Shown here: positions 1-12,200 of the stretch, in pieces
Numbering within the stretch: the stretch's first letter is position 1
Layout of the letters: every line of letters begins with the position of its first letter
NCBI GenBank assembly: GCA_946807835.1
Contig: OX327702.1
Coordinates: forward strand, 15,314,001-15,378,000
Length of the DNA: 64,000 nt
DNA from: Ailanthus altissimus
Lineage: Eukaryota; Streptophyta; Magnoliopsida; Sapindales; Simaroubaceae
Reading direction: 5' to 3'
Translations under genes and position numbers: made by a program
Notes under the pieces: generated by a model
What the model was told of the DNA's origin: nothing
Seen by the model: the letters and a program-made list of their open reading frames with translations, nothing else
The model's database searches: none

Positions 1-1012
1 TTTCAGGGACAGCAAATTAGATTGAATAGTTTGATCCAAGAAATTTCAGCAAACTAGATGTTTAATTTAATATCTCTCGATTTATGCACTTGTCAAGATT
101 CAAGTATTAAATACATCAATTAGTTATAAAAAATTGTTGACCAATAAAGTGATGACAAGTGGTACAATCTAGGCCACTCATTGTTTGTGTTTCAAATTAT
201 AATATTGCCTTACTTGTCATGCATAAAATAAACAAAAATGTTTTTGTTTAATTTTATATTGTTAATTCAAACAAATATTAAACTAATAGGCAAACATGAA
301 GGAACGGCCAAGGCATGGCATGTAAGGCTTGGTATGACCTTTTCTTTGGCAAAAACAAATTAGAATGGATAGTTATGCTTGGTGGAGGCCGTGTGTTGAC
401 ATCATTGAAGATGGAAATTGTTTTATAAACAAAATGAAATTGTTTCATTTGTGTAACTTTTGGGTTTGGCCAAATTGGTGAAAATGTGTATGTGTGTGCG
501 AGAGAGAGAGCATTTTGCTTTGTGGTTTTTCAAGAGTTAAGACTATTCATATTCTTCTTCATCTATAGTGGCCAGCCATTGAAGCAACAAAGAGGTTATT
601 TTATTGAGTTGAGCGAAAAAAAACAACTCCATTGCTTTGAAATAAATAGTTCAAAGAGTTTAAATTATGGTTAAAGGTTAACTTAAGATTGTATTTAAGT
701 GCTAAACACATTTTTTTGGAAATTAGAGCTACCATTTTAGAGGCTTAAACCCACCTTGTTGAGTCTTAGAATTGTCAATACGTGCATTTCAAGGAAAGCT
801 TAAGTTTTGAACCAAAGTTTCAAAGACATATCAGGTGATTTCTCAATCTTAAAGCTCATTAGTGTGATTAACTTAATCTAAATGTGTTTGTTGCATTAGA
901 AAACTAGAGTTTCAATTTAGCTGCACAATAAATATGTATGAGATGCATAAATTGTATTGTAATGAACACATTGCACATGCCTGCACCCTAGAAATATAGC
1001 ACACTTTCAGCA
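1..1012 (+). repeat. 3' part of a long LTR (same family as 28454-30778)
   Basis: Bases from about 65 onward align by eye with the second half of the solo LTR at 28454-30778. Shared stretches include the 'cttgtcaagatt' and 'gacaagtgg' segments near 90-160, a 'ttcaaagagttt' segment near 650 and 'agctaccatt' near 727. The copy ends near 1012 in a degenerate CA where the other copy ends in CCAACA. No primer binding site follows, so this is the end of a solo LTR or a 3' LTR whose start lies outside the window. A third, reversed copy is at about 56290-57465. The short ORF at 486-674 lies inside the LTR and is not a gene. Confidence 0.6.
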
Positions 1013-1450
1013 AAGCCCTTATGATCCCTTCTATTTGCCAAAAAATAAAAGGTACAGGGTGAAACACTTATCACCAATTTGGTTTGAAGAGTCGAATGGG
1101 CCTTGCCTTGCCTATACAACACCTCCAGCGAGAAGAGCTAAAGGGTAAGGAATAAGGCCTTTATGACCCCTTAAGTTGGCAAAAAACTAAAAGGTATGAG
1201 GCAAGACTCTTATGTTTGCTTTGGTTTGAAGAGTCAAAAGGTACAAACAAGGCAACTATGACTTATTCGAGGAGAATTATTGAGGGGTATGTGACCTGAT
1301 GCCTAGGACTCTCTTAGTTGGCCAAAGAATAAAGGTTACAAGGTAAGGTCTCTATAACACTTTTGGTCTTAAGAGCTAAAGGGTATAAGGGGGGCCTCTA
1401 CAATCTTTTCGATGAGTAGAGTTTAGGGGTATAGGGCAAGGCCCTTATGG

Positions 1451-1650
1451 TAAAAGAGCCCACCCAAATTCATATGCAATGTATTATCCACTTTGAGGTT
1501 CACGCACGTGTCCTTCCCTCTCATATTTTGTCTTTTATGGACAAAATGTATCACTATCCCCAAAAGGCACCTCGTAAGGGTATGAGGATTTCTGCTTATA
1601 AGGCCTTCACTTTGGACAAGTCTGCCCAATGTGGGATTTGGGTCAATACA
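1451..1650 (-). repeat. TRIM 3' LTR
   Basis: 200-bp terminal repeat, read on the - strand from 1650 (TGTATTGACCC) to 1451. The terminal dinucleotide at 1451-1452 is degenerate (TA on the - strand rather than CA). It pairs with 1698-1899. Confidence 0.75.
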
Positions 1651-1683
1651 ATACCACCCACCATTGAAACATAGTCGTCCTCG

Positions 1684-1695
1684 GCTCTAATACCA
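1684..1695 (-). other. TRIM primer binding site (tRNA-Met type)
   Basis: The - strand reads TGGTATTAGAGC, one transition away from the usual TGGTATCAGAGC that pairs with the 3' end of plant initiator tRNA-Met. It starts two bases inside the 5' LTR, the normal spacing. Confidence 0.75.
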
Positions 1696-1697
1696 AA

Positions 1698-1899
1698 TGA
1701 AAGAGTCTACCCGAATCCCTGTATAGGGTATTATTCACTTTGGGGATGGCGATGCGTTCCGCCCAGAAAGGATAAAATTGTGAGGGGGAAGAACTTGTGC
1801 GTGGCCATCCCCAAAATGTGCCTCGCAAGTAGGGGGATTTCTCCTTATAAGGCTTTGACTTTGGATGAGTCTACCTGATGTCAAATTTGGGTCGTTACA
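1698..1899 (-). repeat. TRIM 5' LTR
   Basis: 202-bp terminal repeat, read on the - strand from 1899 (TGTAACGACCC) to 1698 (ending TTTCA). 'CTTATAAG' about 50 bases in could serve as a TATA element. Confidence 0.75.
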
Positions 1900-1985
1900 T
1901 ATGGCCCTCTCAGTTGACCAAAAAACTAAATGGTATGGGTAAGGTCCTTAAGACTTCTTTGGTATTTAGTGATTAAACACTGACC

Positions 1986-2932
1986 AATAAAATAAAAAAA
2001 AGAGTACCTATTCTTTCTCTTATCTTTTTCAACGACTTGGACGATCTAATGATAAGCCCAAGCTTTCAAGTTCTTTTGAGAAAAAAGTTCTTTTATAAGC
2101 CCACCTTGTTTTCTAGATTGTTCAACCCAATCTTTATCCTCTGAAAATAACCCAGGCTTTAAAGTCCAAAAGGTTGTTGCAATGTAAATTAAAGTTAAAA
2201 TTTACCTTGAAACAACCCTAGAAAGTACAGTCACAGCGAAAAGAAATAAAAAACCTAATCTAGAAAAGCCCCGAGGACAAATGAAGAAATAAAAAGAGCC
2301 CCTCTTATTTAGAGAAGGATCAATGTCATCACAATTATTGATTGTAGATCCAATATATGGAATGCTCTCAAAAAGAGAATGTCTTTTCACTTAGCGATAA
2401 TACTTCAAAATTATTTTTCTTGTTGTTTGATTGACATACACATTCCAACATTAAGCTATATTGGCAAGTAAGCAAAAGGACATAATGGTTCCCTAACCAC
2501 CTATCAACATATATTTTTTGAAGAGTCACATGTAAATAAATGAGACAAATTTAGGCGCTAATTTTAAAACTTAAAATATTTAACGGTGCGATTTAACAAC
2601 TATACAAATGCTTATGTCATGTGGAACAATTCGGGTGATAATAAAGACAAGGCAAAAGGACTACTTGTTCATTTCCTTTAATGCCATGGGGTGCATGCCA
2701 AAAGAACACTCCATTGCCAAGGAACTCGATAAATAAAAATTATGGAAATGCTTTTGGTCCAAAGAACTATTAAAGAGCTTTCGGTATCAATAAGTTAATA
2801 CTGAAACTAAAAGACTCCTGCTTCCCCATTGGATTTTGGCCCTAAACCCATTTTCTTTAGGGGCTAGCTTCACCCACAACCCTAGACAGCTTATAAATCT
2901 TAAAGTAAGATTAAGCCCTTTCAAAAGGTCCC
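1986..2932. other. Intergenic, no gene seen
   Basis: AT-rich sequence with only short ORFs (for example 2202-2390 on -) that show no recognisable protein family. Probably decayed repeat DNA, because the solo LTR at 2933 is inserted directly after it. Confidence 0.4.
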
Positions 2933-4310
2933 TGATAAGGGGTTATTAAGTTTAATATTTTCATTATTTAAATTTAATATTTGTTCATAGAAATTAAGAT
3001 TATTTTCCTTTTGATGTATTTTATTATTATTTTTGTAAGTTTTGAGTCAATGGAGTAAATAGGGTTGAAACATAATGAAAATAAAGCCAAAAATATCAAA
3101 TTGCTACAGTTCTTGCTACAGTACCTAGCACTGCAACATCCGAAGATGAGCGCCGCGGCGCTCAAAATAGTATCTCAGCACCACAACATTCAGGATTCAG
3201 CACCGCGGCTAGAACAGTGGCGGGGAATAATACCTCATGAACAGTATGTATAAATAGTATTTTTGCTACAGTAACTCGTGAATAGTAATCTTATTAATGT
3301 TTAACCCTAATTTGAAGACATAAACCTATAAATAAAATGTCAAAAACCATAATTAAGAGGAGGAGAGGAAAAAAAGAAAGAGAAAAAAACTTAGAGAGAA
3401 TTCACAACACAAAATCAAATATCAAAACCAAAGATTAAAGAATCAAGATTAAAATTCAAGCTTCAAGTCAAGATTGAGCACGAAGAACATCAATGAGCCA
3501 CTCTAATTAGTTTTTCTTCTCTTTGGTTATCATTATGTTCTTATTCTTATTGATCTTTATGAATTGAATTGATACTTTCAATTTTATGATGGGCTAAATT
3601 TTTCATCTAGGGTTTAACTATGTAAACCTAGTATGGATTTGGATTGTGTTAATTTTTAGTTTATGAACTTGATATATTCAATTGATTCATTCTAACTTGT
3701 GTTTAATGCTTTCATTATACCTAATCAATATTTTCAATGATTAAGGAACCGTGGTGAACTTGACAAATGAATTCATGTGTTTAACCTAAGATAGTTTGAT
3801 ACATGATTGTCGAGTAACAACTATGAGTTTCATCTAGGATAGACATATACATAGGTGGCATGTATGGTATAATTTAGACTTGATCATAATGAATTACATT
3901 ATAATTTGATTACCATAGACATATAGGTGATTGTTAGAATGTGTAATATAGTCACTTGACCATCGACAGAGACTTGTAATGAGATTAGTGTCTAAGCCAA
4001 TAATTAGTATTAAAAGATTAACTAAGACGTTAATAAATCTAATAAAATACTAGGGGATAAGATAAAATCCTAGATTATCTTTATTTATGAATTATACGCT
4101 TTACTTTTGTTTAGTTTAATTGATAGAGTTATATTAGTTAACCAATTTTCAAATTGTGATTTTCTGAATAAAAGTTAACTAGGTACAATTTTAATACTTG
4201 ATTTATAGAATTAGATTGCATAATCCCTGTGGGATCGATATCTAGACTTAAAATCCTATATTACTTGATACGATAGTGTGCGCTTGCGCTAGACTATTAA
4301 AGCCACATCA
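2933..4310 (+). mobile_element. Solo LTR, Ty3/gypsy-like (family L2)
   Basis: A 1378-bp unit starting TGATAAGGGG and ending CACATCA, flanked by GTCCC (2928-2932) and ATCCC (4311-4315), a 5-bp target duplication with one G/A change. Internal landmarks match the reversed copy at 26735-28083: a GC-rich block (3140-3220), 'ggcatgtatggtataatt' near 3858, and 'gggatcgatatctagactta' followed by the 'acttgatacgatagtgtgcgc' end. It has no internal region or coding sequence, so it most likely arose by LTR-LTR recombination. The 62-63-aa ORFs inside it are incidental. Confidence 0.8.
3148..3163. repeat. Perfect 16-bp GC palindrome inside the solo LTR
   Basis: GAGCGCCGCGGCGCTC is its own reverse complement and sits in strongly AT-rich DNA. 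Related GC blocks occur in the sister LTR near 27790-27890. Confidence 0.85.
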
Positions 4311-7204
4311 ATCCCAAAGGATGTTATGACCCAGCTTAGGTCTGCACAAGACAAACGACCTCAAAAATATAAATATAAGGGGTACTCGACTGATATCATG
4401 GACTGAGCGACTCGTTTACTAGCATAGGTCGACATTAATAACTCATAGAAGTCAAGCACACTTCTTTAATAAAAGAGGACACTAGACTAAGGACTTTTAA
4501 TAAAAATCAAAAATTAAGAGGGATGACCTTAAAATACAGACTATCCTTCAAATCAAGGTTCTTAGAACTTTGAGAATCCCTGAGGATATTCTCTAATAAT
4601 CTCAAGATGTTCCCTAAAAGAAAAAGGAGACAACTTACCCTAATTAGACTAGGATTCAACCATTGATGGATACTTATGAAAAGGGGAATATTCGTAAGGT
4701 AAAGAACTTCTTTTGAAAGATTAGGAGGGGATTGTGTATTCATTATTATTTTTTTTTTGTATTTTTATTGTACAAATATTATGCAATAGTAAATTAATAA
4801 TGAGCTTGATGACTCGGTGGAGTGGAAGAAGGCTTGAATTAGGCTAAACTATTATAACCCATGTTTTTTTGTATCTTTACAATTATTTATTCAAGCCTTT
4901 AATCACTGTTTTTTCAATCACCACCAAATTCAACTTGTTAACTTTAAATTGACCAAATGTTGAAGTCAACACTACTTAAAAAGTATATTATTGCTATAAT
5001 TGGAAATTACATTAAGCTTATCTAACGCCTTTGGGTTAAGAATGTGAAGAGTTTTAGTTGTCTTCAATCGGGCATGCACTAACTATTAGTGTATTGAGAA
5101 ATTCTATTTAGTGTACATTCTCATTTTTCAAATGATTCAGCTCACTTGAATATCATAATTGCGATGTGTGGTGATCCCTTTATTATTTTTTGTTTTGCTT
5201 CGAGTATTAATGATTTAATATTGCTGTGAGTTGCGAGAGAGTTTAATTTCAATTAAGAGATGTGGCGTAGAGGGGTTCAATTATCAATTCTCGGATAAAT
5301 GCTTCTAATCCCTCATTTTGACTGTTATTTACTTACAATTCATTAATTCTAAACTAGTTCATACAAAGATTAAAAGCTTTGGTTATCACCCAAAAAACAA
5401 TTTAGAAATTTGGGATTCAATTTAGAATTATTACATTCCTTGTTTTCCTTGTTAAAGGTAATTAATTACGATTTAAAAAAAAAATGAAATACAAAACCCG
5501 AAGGGACACACTTGAGAGCCCTCACATAAACACACATAATGACACGAGAAGAAAAAAAAAAGCTAACAAACACGTACAAACATGGGTTAAATGCGCATGC
5601 AAGCATGCAAAAACTACAAATATAGTTTATTAATTAGCATGAGCTCAAATGCTCAATCCCCTATTGAGCAATAGTAATTATGAGTTTATAATCTCTAAAC
5701 ATGGGGAGTGGGCTCGAATTAGCAGACGGAGACAAAAAACAGAGTACATGTATTACAAAGAAAAAACCAGGTAGCTAGAAAAGGCCAATTATTTGGGGAT
5801 TGAGGATGTTAAATATTATTAGTTTAAGAGCATGGGTTCGGTTCAGTTCCTGCAATGCAAATGCAATCCTGGCCAAGTGCAGTAAGTAGTAATAATAAAA
5901 TTCAAGGATAGGATAAAGTTAATAGATTCAATGAGAAGAAATAAGCAAATGGGGCTTGTTTAAATTAAAAGTGATTAAAAAGTTATGGGTTACAGTTGAT
6001 TGGTGGAGAAGAGGGAGAGGCAAATTCCAATAGAAAAAAGAAAAAAGAAAAAGAGGATGTGGGGCTGGGGACAGCAATCAGCAATCAGCATGCTTAGAGA
6101 GAAGAAAATGCTAAACGGGATGCGTGCAAAAAACTAACAATGTTTCCTATGCAAACAAGTTTGTCTAGTAAGAGAGAGAAGGTGGATGAGGCCTCAGGGC
6201 ACAAGGTGATAAACCATTTATTAATTTTATTTATTAATGTATTATATGTATATATGTGCTCCATACTTTTGTTAGTATGTCCAAAGGATTAAAGAATTGT
6301 ACCCATCTTATTAGTATGTCCATATTTGATCTTTTTCTCTTTTGAAAAGATAATTGTTTGTTTGTCTTTAGATCTAAAAGTTGGGAAATTAACACTTTAA
6401 AAAACCTTATGGGGAAGGGGAACACCATTTGGGGTTGATTAATTAAGTGAGAAAATTGTATAATGTAGAATTAAGATTTTAATTCTAAACATACATATAT
6501 GCATGCATAACTTTGTGGTTGAGACTTGAGAAGTAGTAAATTAATCAAAAATTATTATTTCTTTCAATCAATGCCATAAGCAACTGTAGTGTTAGGATTA
6601 CATTAATTATGGCAGATTTTAAATAGCTTCCACTTCCACTTAGACATAATTATCATGACAAGTATCATCAGCTTTTAATACATATATGCATGGGGCATAT
6701 TAAGGTCGTGTCGATTATGGTGTTGCATCATATCATATGTACATTATCCTTTATCATGAGATGAATAACATAATTAAACTAATTCACTAAAACAATTCTT
6801 TCCACAATAAAATAACATCACATATTAGAGTAGCATTCTCTTTACATTATACATATTTTCATACATATATACTATATTAAATATAGACACAAAATTATGG
6901 ATGACAAAATTACCCGTAAACTCGATAAAACTTGCATATATTAGAAAGGATTTAGCAAAGTTTAAAATGGGTTTAGTATAAATTTGGTATACAAATTTGA
7001 AACTTGCAGCGAATTTAGGAAGGGTACGGATTCGTTAAGAAATTCGCAAATATTCGTTGTGGGTATCCGCAAATATTATATTTTAAAACAAATTAGTTGA
7101 ATTCTTTTGCATTTATTATTAGTCAACATAAAAAAGCTTAGATTTGATTTGACGTCGCTCACACCGTTGAATAAAAATTAAATATAAATAATTCAAAAGG
7201 ATTA
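4311..7204. other. Intergenic, no gene seen
   Basis: AT-rich non-coding DNA. The part to about 4500, with 'gacccagcttaggtctgcac' and 'gaggacactagac', looks like old retroelement LTR sequence but I could not assign it. Several short poly-A/poly-T runs occur. ORFs at 4507-4743 and 6234-6428 have no recognisable domains. Confidence 0.4.
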
Positions 7205-8335
7205 ATGATTGTAATAGAAATTGAAATAATAATATTTAATGTAATTGAAATTGAAATTAGAATTAAAATTATAATATTTATTATTAAACATAATTGAAAT
7301 TATAACATTTTAACATAACTGAAATCGAAATTGGAATTGGAGTTATAATATTTAACATAATTGAAATCAAAATTGAAATTATAATTATAACATTTAATGT
7401 AATTCAAATCGAAATTGAAATTGGATTTTGTAATTATAATATTTAATGTAACTGAAATCAGAATTGAAATTGAAATTATAACATTTACCTAATTGAAATC
7501 AAAATTGAAATTATAATTATAATATTTAACGTAAATAAAACTAAAACTAGATTTAAAATTTTAACATTTAATGTAATTGAAATCGAAATTAGAATTAGAA
7601 TTATAACTGTAAACATAATTGGAATTATAATATTTAATGTAAATAAAATTAAAATTGGAATTAGATTATAATATTTAACATAGTTAAAATCAAAATTAGA
7701 TTTAAAATTATAAAATTTAACGTAATTAAAATCGAAATTAGATTTGGAATTATAATATTTAGCATAATTAAAATAAAAAATAGAATTGAAATTATAACAT
7801 TTAATGTAATTGAAATTAAAATTAGATCTAAAATTATAATATTTAATATAATTAAAATCAAAATTAGATTTAAAATTATAATATTTAATGTAATTTGAAA
7901 TCGAAAATAGATTTATAATTATAATAATAAATGTAATTGAAATCGAAATTGAAATTATAATTATAATATTTAATGTAACTGAAATCAAAATTATAACATT
8001 TAATGTGATTGAGATCAAAATTGAAATTAAAATGATAAGATTTAACGTAATTGAAATTGAAATTAAATTTAGAATTATAATATTTAACATAACTGAAATT
8101 GAAATTAGATTTGAAATGATAACATTTAATGTAATTAAAATTGAAATTGGATTTAGAATTATAGTATTTAATATATTTAAACTGAAATTAGATTTGAAAT
8201 TATATGTCTTAATGTAATTGAAATCGAAATTAGATTTAGAATTATAACATTTAATGTTATTGAAATTGAAATTAAATTTAAAATTATAACATTTAGCATA
8301 ATTAAAATTAAAATTAAAATTAAAATTAGAATTGA
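7205..8335. repeat. 42-bp AT-rich minisatellite, about 26 diverged copies
   Basis: A unit resembling 'ataatatttaatgtaattga' followed by 'aatcgaaattagatttaaaatt' recurs about every 42 bases; the 'tttaaygtaa' marker is near 7527, 7569, 7676, 7718, 7760, 7801, 7842, 8041, 8083 and 8125. The + strand is almost free of C. Because 42 is a multiple of three, the array keeps frames open for long distances and yields 201-, 66- and 70-aa ORFs with a 14-residue period. These are artefacts of the repeat, not genes. It ends about 950 bases before the LOG start codon. Confidence 0.85.
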
Positions 8336-9041
8336 TATAATTTACTATATTTTATGAACTTTTATTTAAATTAAGGTTATGAATTTATTTTTTTATTATA
8401 TTAATTTAAAATATGCAAATAATTTGTTACAAGTTTAGTAATGAATATATACCCATAAGAGTGGGTTTGATAAAAAAAATTTAAATTTGTAACAGGTTTG
8501 AAAATAATTTAGTATTTTCTTTTTAAAGCGGCTATGAATACAGATGCAAGTTTAGAGATATCATTCCAAATTTATTACGCTGCTATCCTTCTTAAATAAA
8601 ACAAATTTATTATTTATTCGGGACAATTCACTATGCTATTTGATTTGGTACTCATTTAATTATTTACTTATCTAAATTAGACCAATAAAAAAGAAAAATA
8701 TAAAGTGTCAATAAGTTTAAAAATTAAAATGTTTTTATGTATTTCTGATAGTGAATTTGTAAATAAAAATCTTTTTTATGGGGTTTAAATATTTAAATTA
8801 TGATATATATAAACAATAATATAATTAAATGTGATGATACATAGATGGTGCTATACATGAAGGGGTCTTGGACATATCTGTGACCATAGGTGTCAATATT
8901 TTATTATTTTTTATTTTGTTTTAAGAAAAGAAGAAATAACTAAAACAAAGATAGAGCATAGAATAAGTGGTCCACGCGCGCCAAAATTAGCTGTGACTTG
9001 TAAGTGTGGTGGGTTGGGTCACAAAGCGTGCTCAAGGCAGT
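8336..9041. other. Distal upstream region of the LOG gene
   Basis: AT-rich non-coding DNA between the minisatellite and the LOG promoter. No gene is seen. GC content rises from about 8970 ('ccacgcgcgcc'), as expected on approaching a promoter. Confidence 0.4.
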
Positions 9042-9047
9042 CACGTG
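9042..9047. promoter_or_regulatory. G-box (CACGTG)
   Basis: CACGTG within 'gtcacgtgcgac', twelve bases upstream of the TATA element of LOG. Plant bHLH and bZIP factors bind this hexamer. The position is favourable for a functional site, but occupancy is inference. Confidence 0.5.
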
Positions 9048-9058
9048 CGACACGGTTT

Positions 9059-9066
9059 TATAAATA
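9059..9066 (+). promoter_or_regulatory. TATA box of the LOG gene
   Basis: TATAAATA at 9059-9066, about 220 bases upstream of the start codon. It predicts transcription starting near 9090-9100 and a 5' UTR of about 190 bases. Confidence 0.6.
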
Positions 9067-9287
9067 CGCAGGAAGAGAAGAGGAGAAACGCACTCAAATC
9101 AACAAAGTAAATGGGTCGTGACAAATATATAGGTTAGCAGGCATAAAAACAGAGCTCTAAACTCCAGCCACATTCTTGTAATTTAGAGCCGTTTCTGACT
9201 CGTTAACAATCTCAAACTAAAACAAGAAGGCGAAAAAAGTGTTCAAATTGCAAATTTTTAGATAGCAATAGTTAAAGAGTTAAACAA

Positions 9288-12200
9288 ATGGATCAGCTGC
9301 GAAGTGAAGTAGTTCAGCAGTCTAAGTTTAGAAGGATTTGTGTGTTTTGCGGGAGTAGCCAAGGCAAGAAGACTAGTTACCAGGATGCTGCCATTGAGCT
9401 TGGCAACGAATTGGTATTTCATCATCACTTCACTTTTAAATGTCTTATTTTTTGTTCTTTCAATATTTGTTGTGGCTTTTGATGCTCTTTTACATTAGTT
9501 TTTCCCAAATTGTGCTACAAACATGTTTCTAAGCATACTTCTGAATGGTTCTGAAGTCTACTGAAAGCTGCTTAAGAACGTCTTTTCTGCCTTTGGTAAT
9601 TGGGTTCAGGTGCTTTCATGCTTTGAATCAGCTTTCAGTCCTCAAAATTTTTAACATTTTTGCTTCATTGGGTTGTCTGCCTATATCATGCATTGTTATG
9701 TAACTGTGTACTCTGCCTCTCCATCTCTCAATGTCTTTATCAGAAAAAGGGGAAAATGACATTTCAAATGTACCCATTTTAGAGATGGATAAGATCAAGT
9801 GCTATATTATTTTTTTCAAGAAGTGAATGTCATAAATACTCATCTTCCCAATTTTGCTTCCACTTCTCCTAGAATTTTCAAAGTTCGAAAAGCAAAGTAC
9901 TACCTTGTTAAATGAGAACAAAAAACAGTCCTCAATTCTATTGTTGACTCTTCAGTCTTAGAATAGCTAAACGCACTCTGAAAAGCCACTGCTTGATCAA
10001 ATGATTCATCGTAATAATGTCCAAGACCAAACCCACTAGTAAGAAGGCTCTTTTAGTCGCTTTCTGCTGATCTAAAAATGCTGTGTTGCAGGTCTCTAGG
10101 AACATTGATCTGGTCTACGGAGGTGGTAGCATAGGCTTGATGGGTTTGGTTTCACAAGCTGTTCATGATGGCGGTCGCCATGTTATTGGGTAAGCCACTT
10201 TTTTCCTCACTTCCTTCAAATTTGTTCTCAAATCTCGCATAGAAAAAGTGAAAAAAACCATCTAAACAGATTACGAAACAAAATCATGAGTTGGGTTTGT
10301 TTATGTTTTTGTTGTTGTTCTTACAACTGATTTTTTTGTCACGTTATTGTCTCTCTCTACGCAGAGTTATTCCCAAGACGCTCATGCCTCGAGAGGTATG
10401 TCTGCTCTGTCCACAAAAAGTCTTGAACCCTTTCCTGTTATATTAAAAACAAAAGGAAAAGAAATAATCCCTCTCTCTTTCCACCATTGATGGCTTTTAC
10501 AATTTTGTTCATTTCTCATCTACCTCACTTGTGTCTTTACTTCTAGCTACTTTTCTTTTCATTTTATTTTCTTAGCTAGTCATTCTTTACTGATTTTACC
10601 TTTCCAGTTTTCCTTTTAGTATCTCCATTTGTTTCTATAGACTTTCAGCTTCTTTGATGAATACTTGATAGCTAGCCTTATCCACCATGCTGGTAGGGGC
10701 AGTTGGCACTGCACCTTTTTCTTATGTATGTTTGATTAATGTTATTCTTGAAAAAAGTACGACTATGTTTTGTTCTTGCTCTTTCCTTCATAGCCTTCTC
10801 CAAAATTTCATTTTTGTCCTGTCAATTTTACATTGAAGTCTTTGTATTCAGTCCACAATTCCGGCGGGACTCATTATTGCTTCACTTCACAGCCATCCAA
10901 ACTTCTCTCTCTCCAAATCTCAATCTCTTTCGTGGCTTTTGCAGTTAACTGGTGAAACAGTAGGGGAAGTGAAGGCAGTTGCAGACATGCACCAAAGAAA
11001 GGCTGAGATGGCTAAGCACTCTGACGCTTTCATTGCCTTACCAGGTTATTAAGAAGCCCTGCCAAAATTTCTAACTTTACTTAAAATTTCTTAGGCAAAT
11101 CGAGAAAACTTGTAGACCATCGGTGCTTTTGTTCTACTAATTCTAGCATTTAAGATTTACTCATATCACATGTATTGCTTCAAGAGGCTTGCTAAATCTC
11201 TGTGTTGCCACTTGGTAATCATCCTGTGTAGATCTGAGATTGTTTCCTTTTAGTTAAATTATAGTAATTATCATACTTGTTGAAACTTTCTGTCACAAAC
11301 CCCAAGACTCATCATTAGAGAGCAACCCTTCAAACCCTAGTTTTTGACCCATCAACATCTGACACTGAAAATTAGAGCTACTGAGGTACCCTTTCTTCAG
11401 TGCTTCCGTTCTTGATATACTTTTTGCCTCTAATGTAATCCTATAGCCCTGCAATTTTACTGTAACAATTTTTTCCTACCATATTTGGAGTAAAGGGCAA
11501 TCATAAACTTTTACCATATAGTTCCTGCCAACTAGCACCTGCACCTAACAGGAAATATGTTCACCCCTTTTCAAAGACAATTCTTTTCCTTTTATTTTTT
11601 TTCTTCTCTTCTTTAAGGGCCGACTTTAAAGAGTAATTATTGTCTTGAATCCTTCTTGACAACTTTGAAAGATGGAGGATATGCACGGTTATAACAGTCA
11701 ATTATTCATGGGGACTTCTTCAACACAGACATAGTTTTCAAGAGAGAGAATAAATTGTCATATGATAGTATGTGAGACATTATGAGTTATGACCTATAAG
11801 AGTGGAGTGTTTGGAAAGTGGGAAAAGAGGCCGGGCTAAATGGTCATACTCAAAAAACATTTTTGTGGTTTATTCCTTGAAACCTATCAACTGAAGAGTA
11901 GTTGAAGAGAACTGTAATTAAATAATTCATACTTGATCTAGATTTCGAATGAGCACAGTAAACAAACAGTTGGTTTCAGCCTCTTTAACATTTTATCACT
12001 GAGTTAATGATTAACACTATAGGCCTTACCCCTAGACTAGTGATTAGTGAATAACTCCTCTTTTTTGCTTGTGTTTATGGGTAGGTAGCCAAAATGATGT
12101 GTTTGTTTTTACTTTTTCAATGTCCTTGCTTTTTCCTCTCTCTCAAAATGGTGACATTGAACGGTTTGCCTGTGATTCAAAATCAAAATGTTGACAGAAA

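Larger units (their letters stand above)
1451..1899 (-). mobile_element. TRIM (terminal-repeat retrotransposon in miniature), 449 bp
   Basis: Two direct repeats of about 200 bp (1451-1650 and 1698-1899) flank only 47 bp of internal DNA. Read on the - strand each repeat starts with TGTA.TGACCCAAAT or TGTAACGACCCAAAT, and both share 'CCTTATAAG' and 'TTTTGGGGATRG' segments. The internal part holds a primer binding site complementary to initiator tRNA-Met (1684-1695) and a G-rich run next to the second repeat that could be the polypurine tract. The element is bounded by a perfect 5-bp duplication TATGG (1446-1450 and 1900-1904). It encodes no protein and would depend on another element's enzymes. 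LTR divergence is substantial, so it is not recent. Confidence 0.82.
1013..1985. repeat. Diverged tandem repeat array
   Basis: A phrase of the form 'ggccyttatgacc.ctt..gttggccaaaaaactaaaaggtat' recurs near 1015, 1155, 1300 and 1905, with a linked 'gagctaaagggtataagg' segment near 1135, 1225 and 1373. Units are diverged and of unequal length, roughly 60 to 150 bases. The TRIM at 1451-1899 interrupts one unit, and the unit reads through once the TRIM and one copy of its duplication are removed. No coding function is seen. Confidence 0.55.

Noticed and set aside
1423..1828. Overlapping 61-75-aa ORFs
   Set aside because: They are translations of the TRIM LTRs on either strand.
1451..1899. Possible Cassandra-type TRIM with a 5S RNA promoter in its LTR
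   Set aside because: No 5S rRNA-like internal promoter words were found in either LTR.
4740..4760. Possible retrotransposon poly(A) tail or microsatellite
   Set aside because: The T-run is short and isolated, with no target duplication or coding remnant nearby.
7485..8090. 201-aa minus-strand ORF
   Set aside because: It is a translation of the 42-bp minisatellite, with a 14-residue period and only Ile/Asn/Phe/Tyr/Lys-type residues. Other frames of the array are also open.
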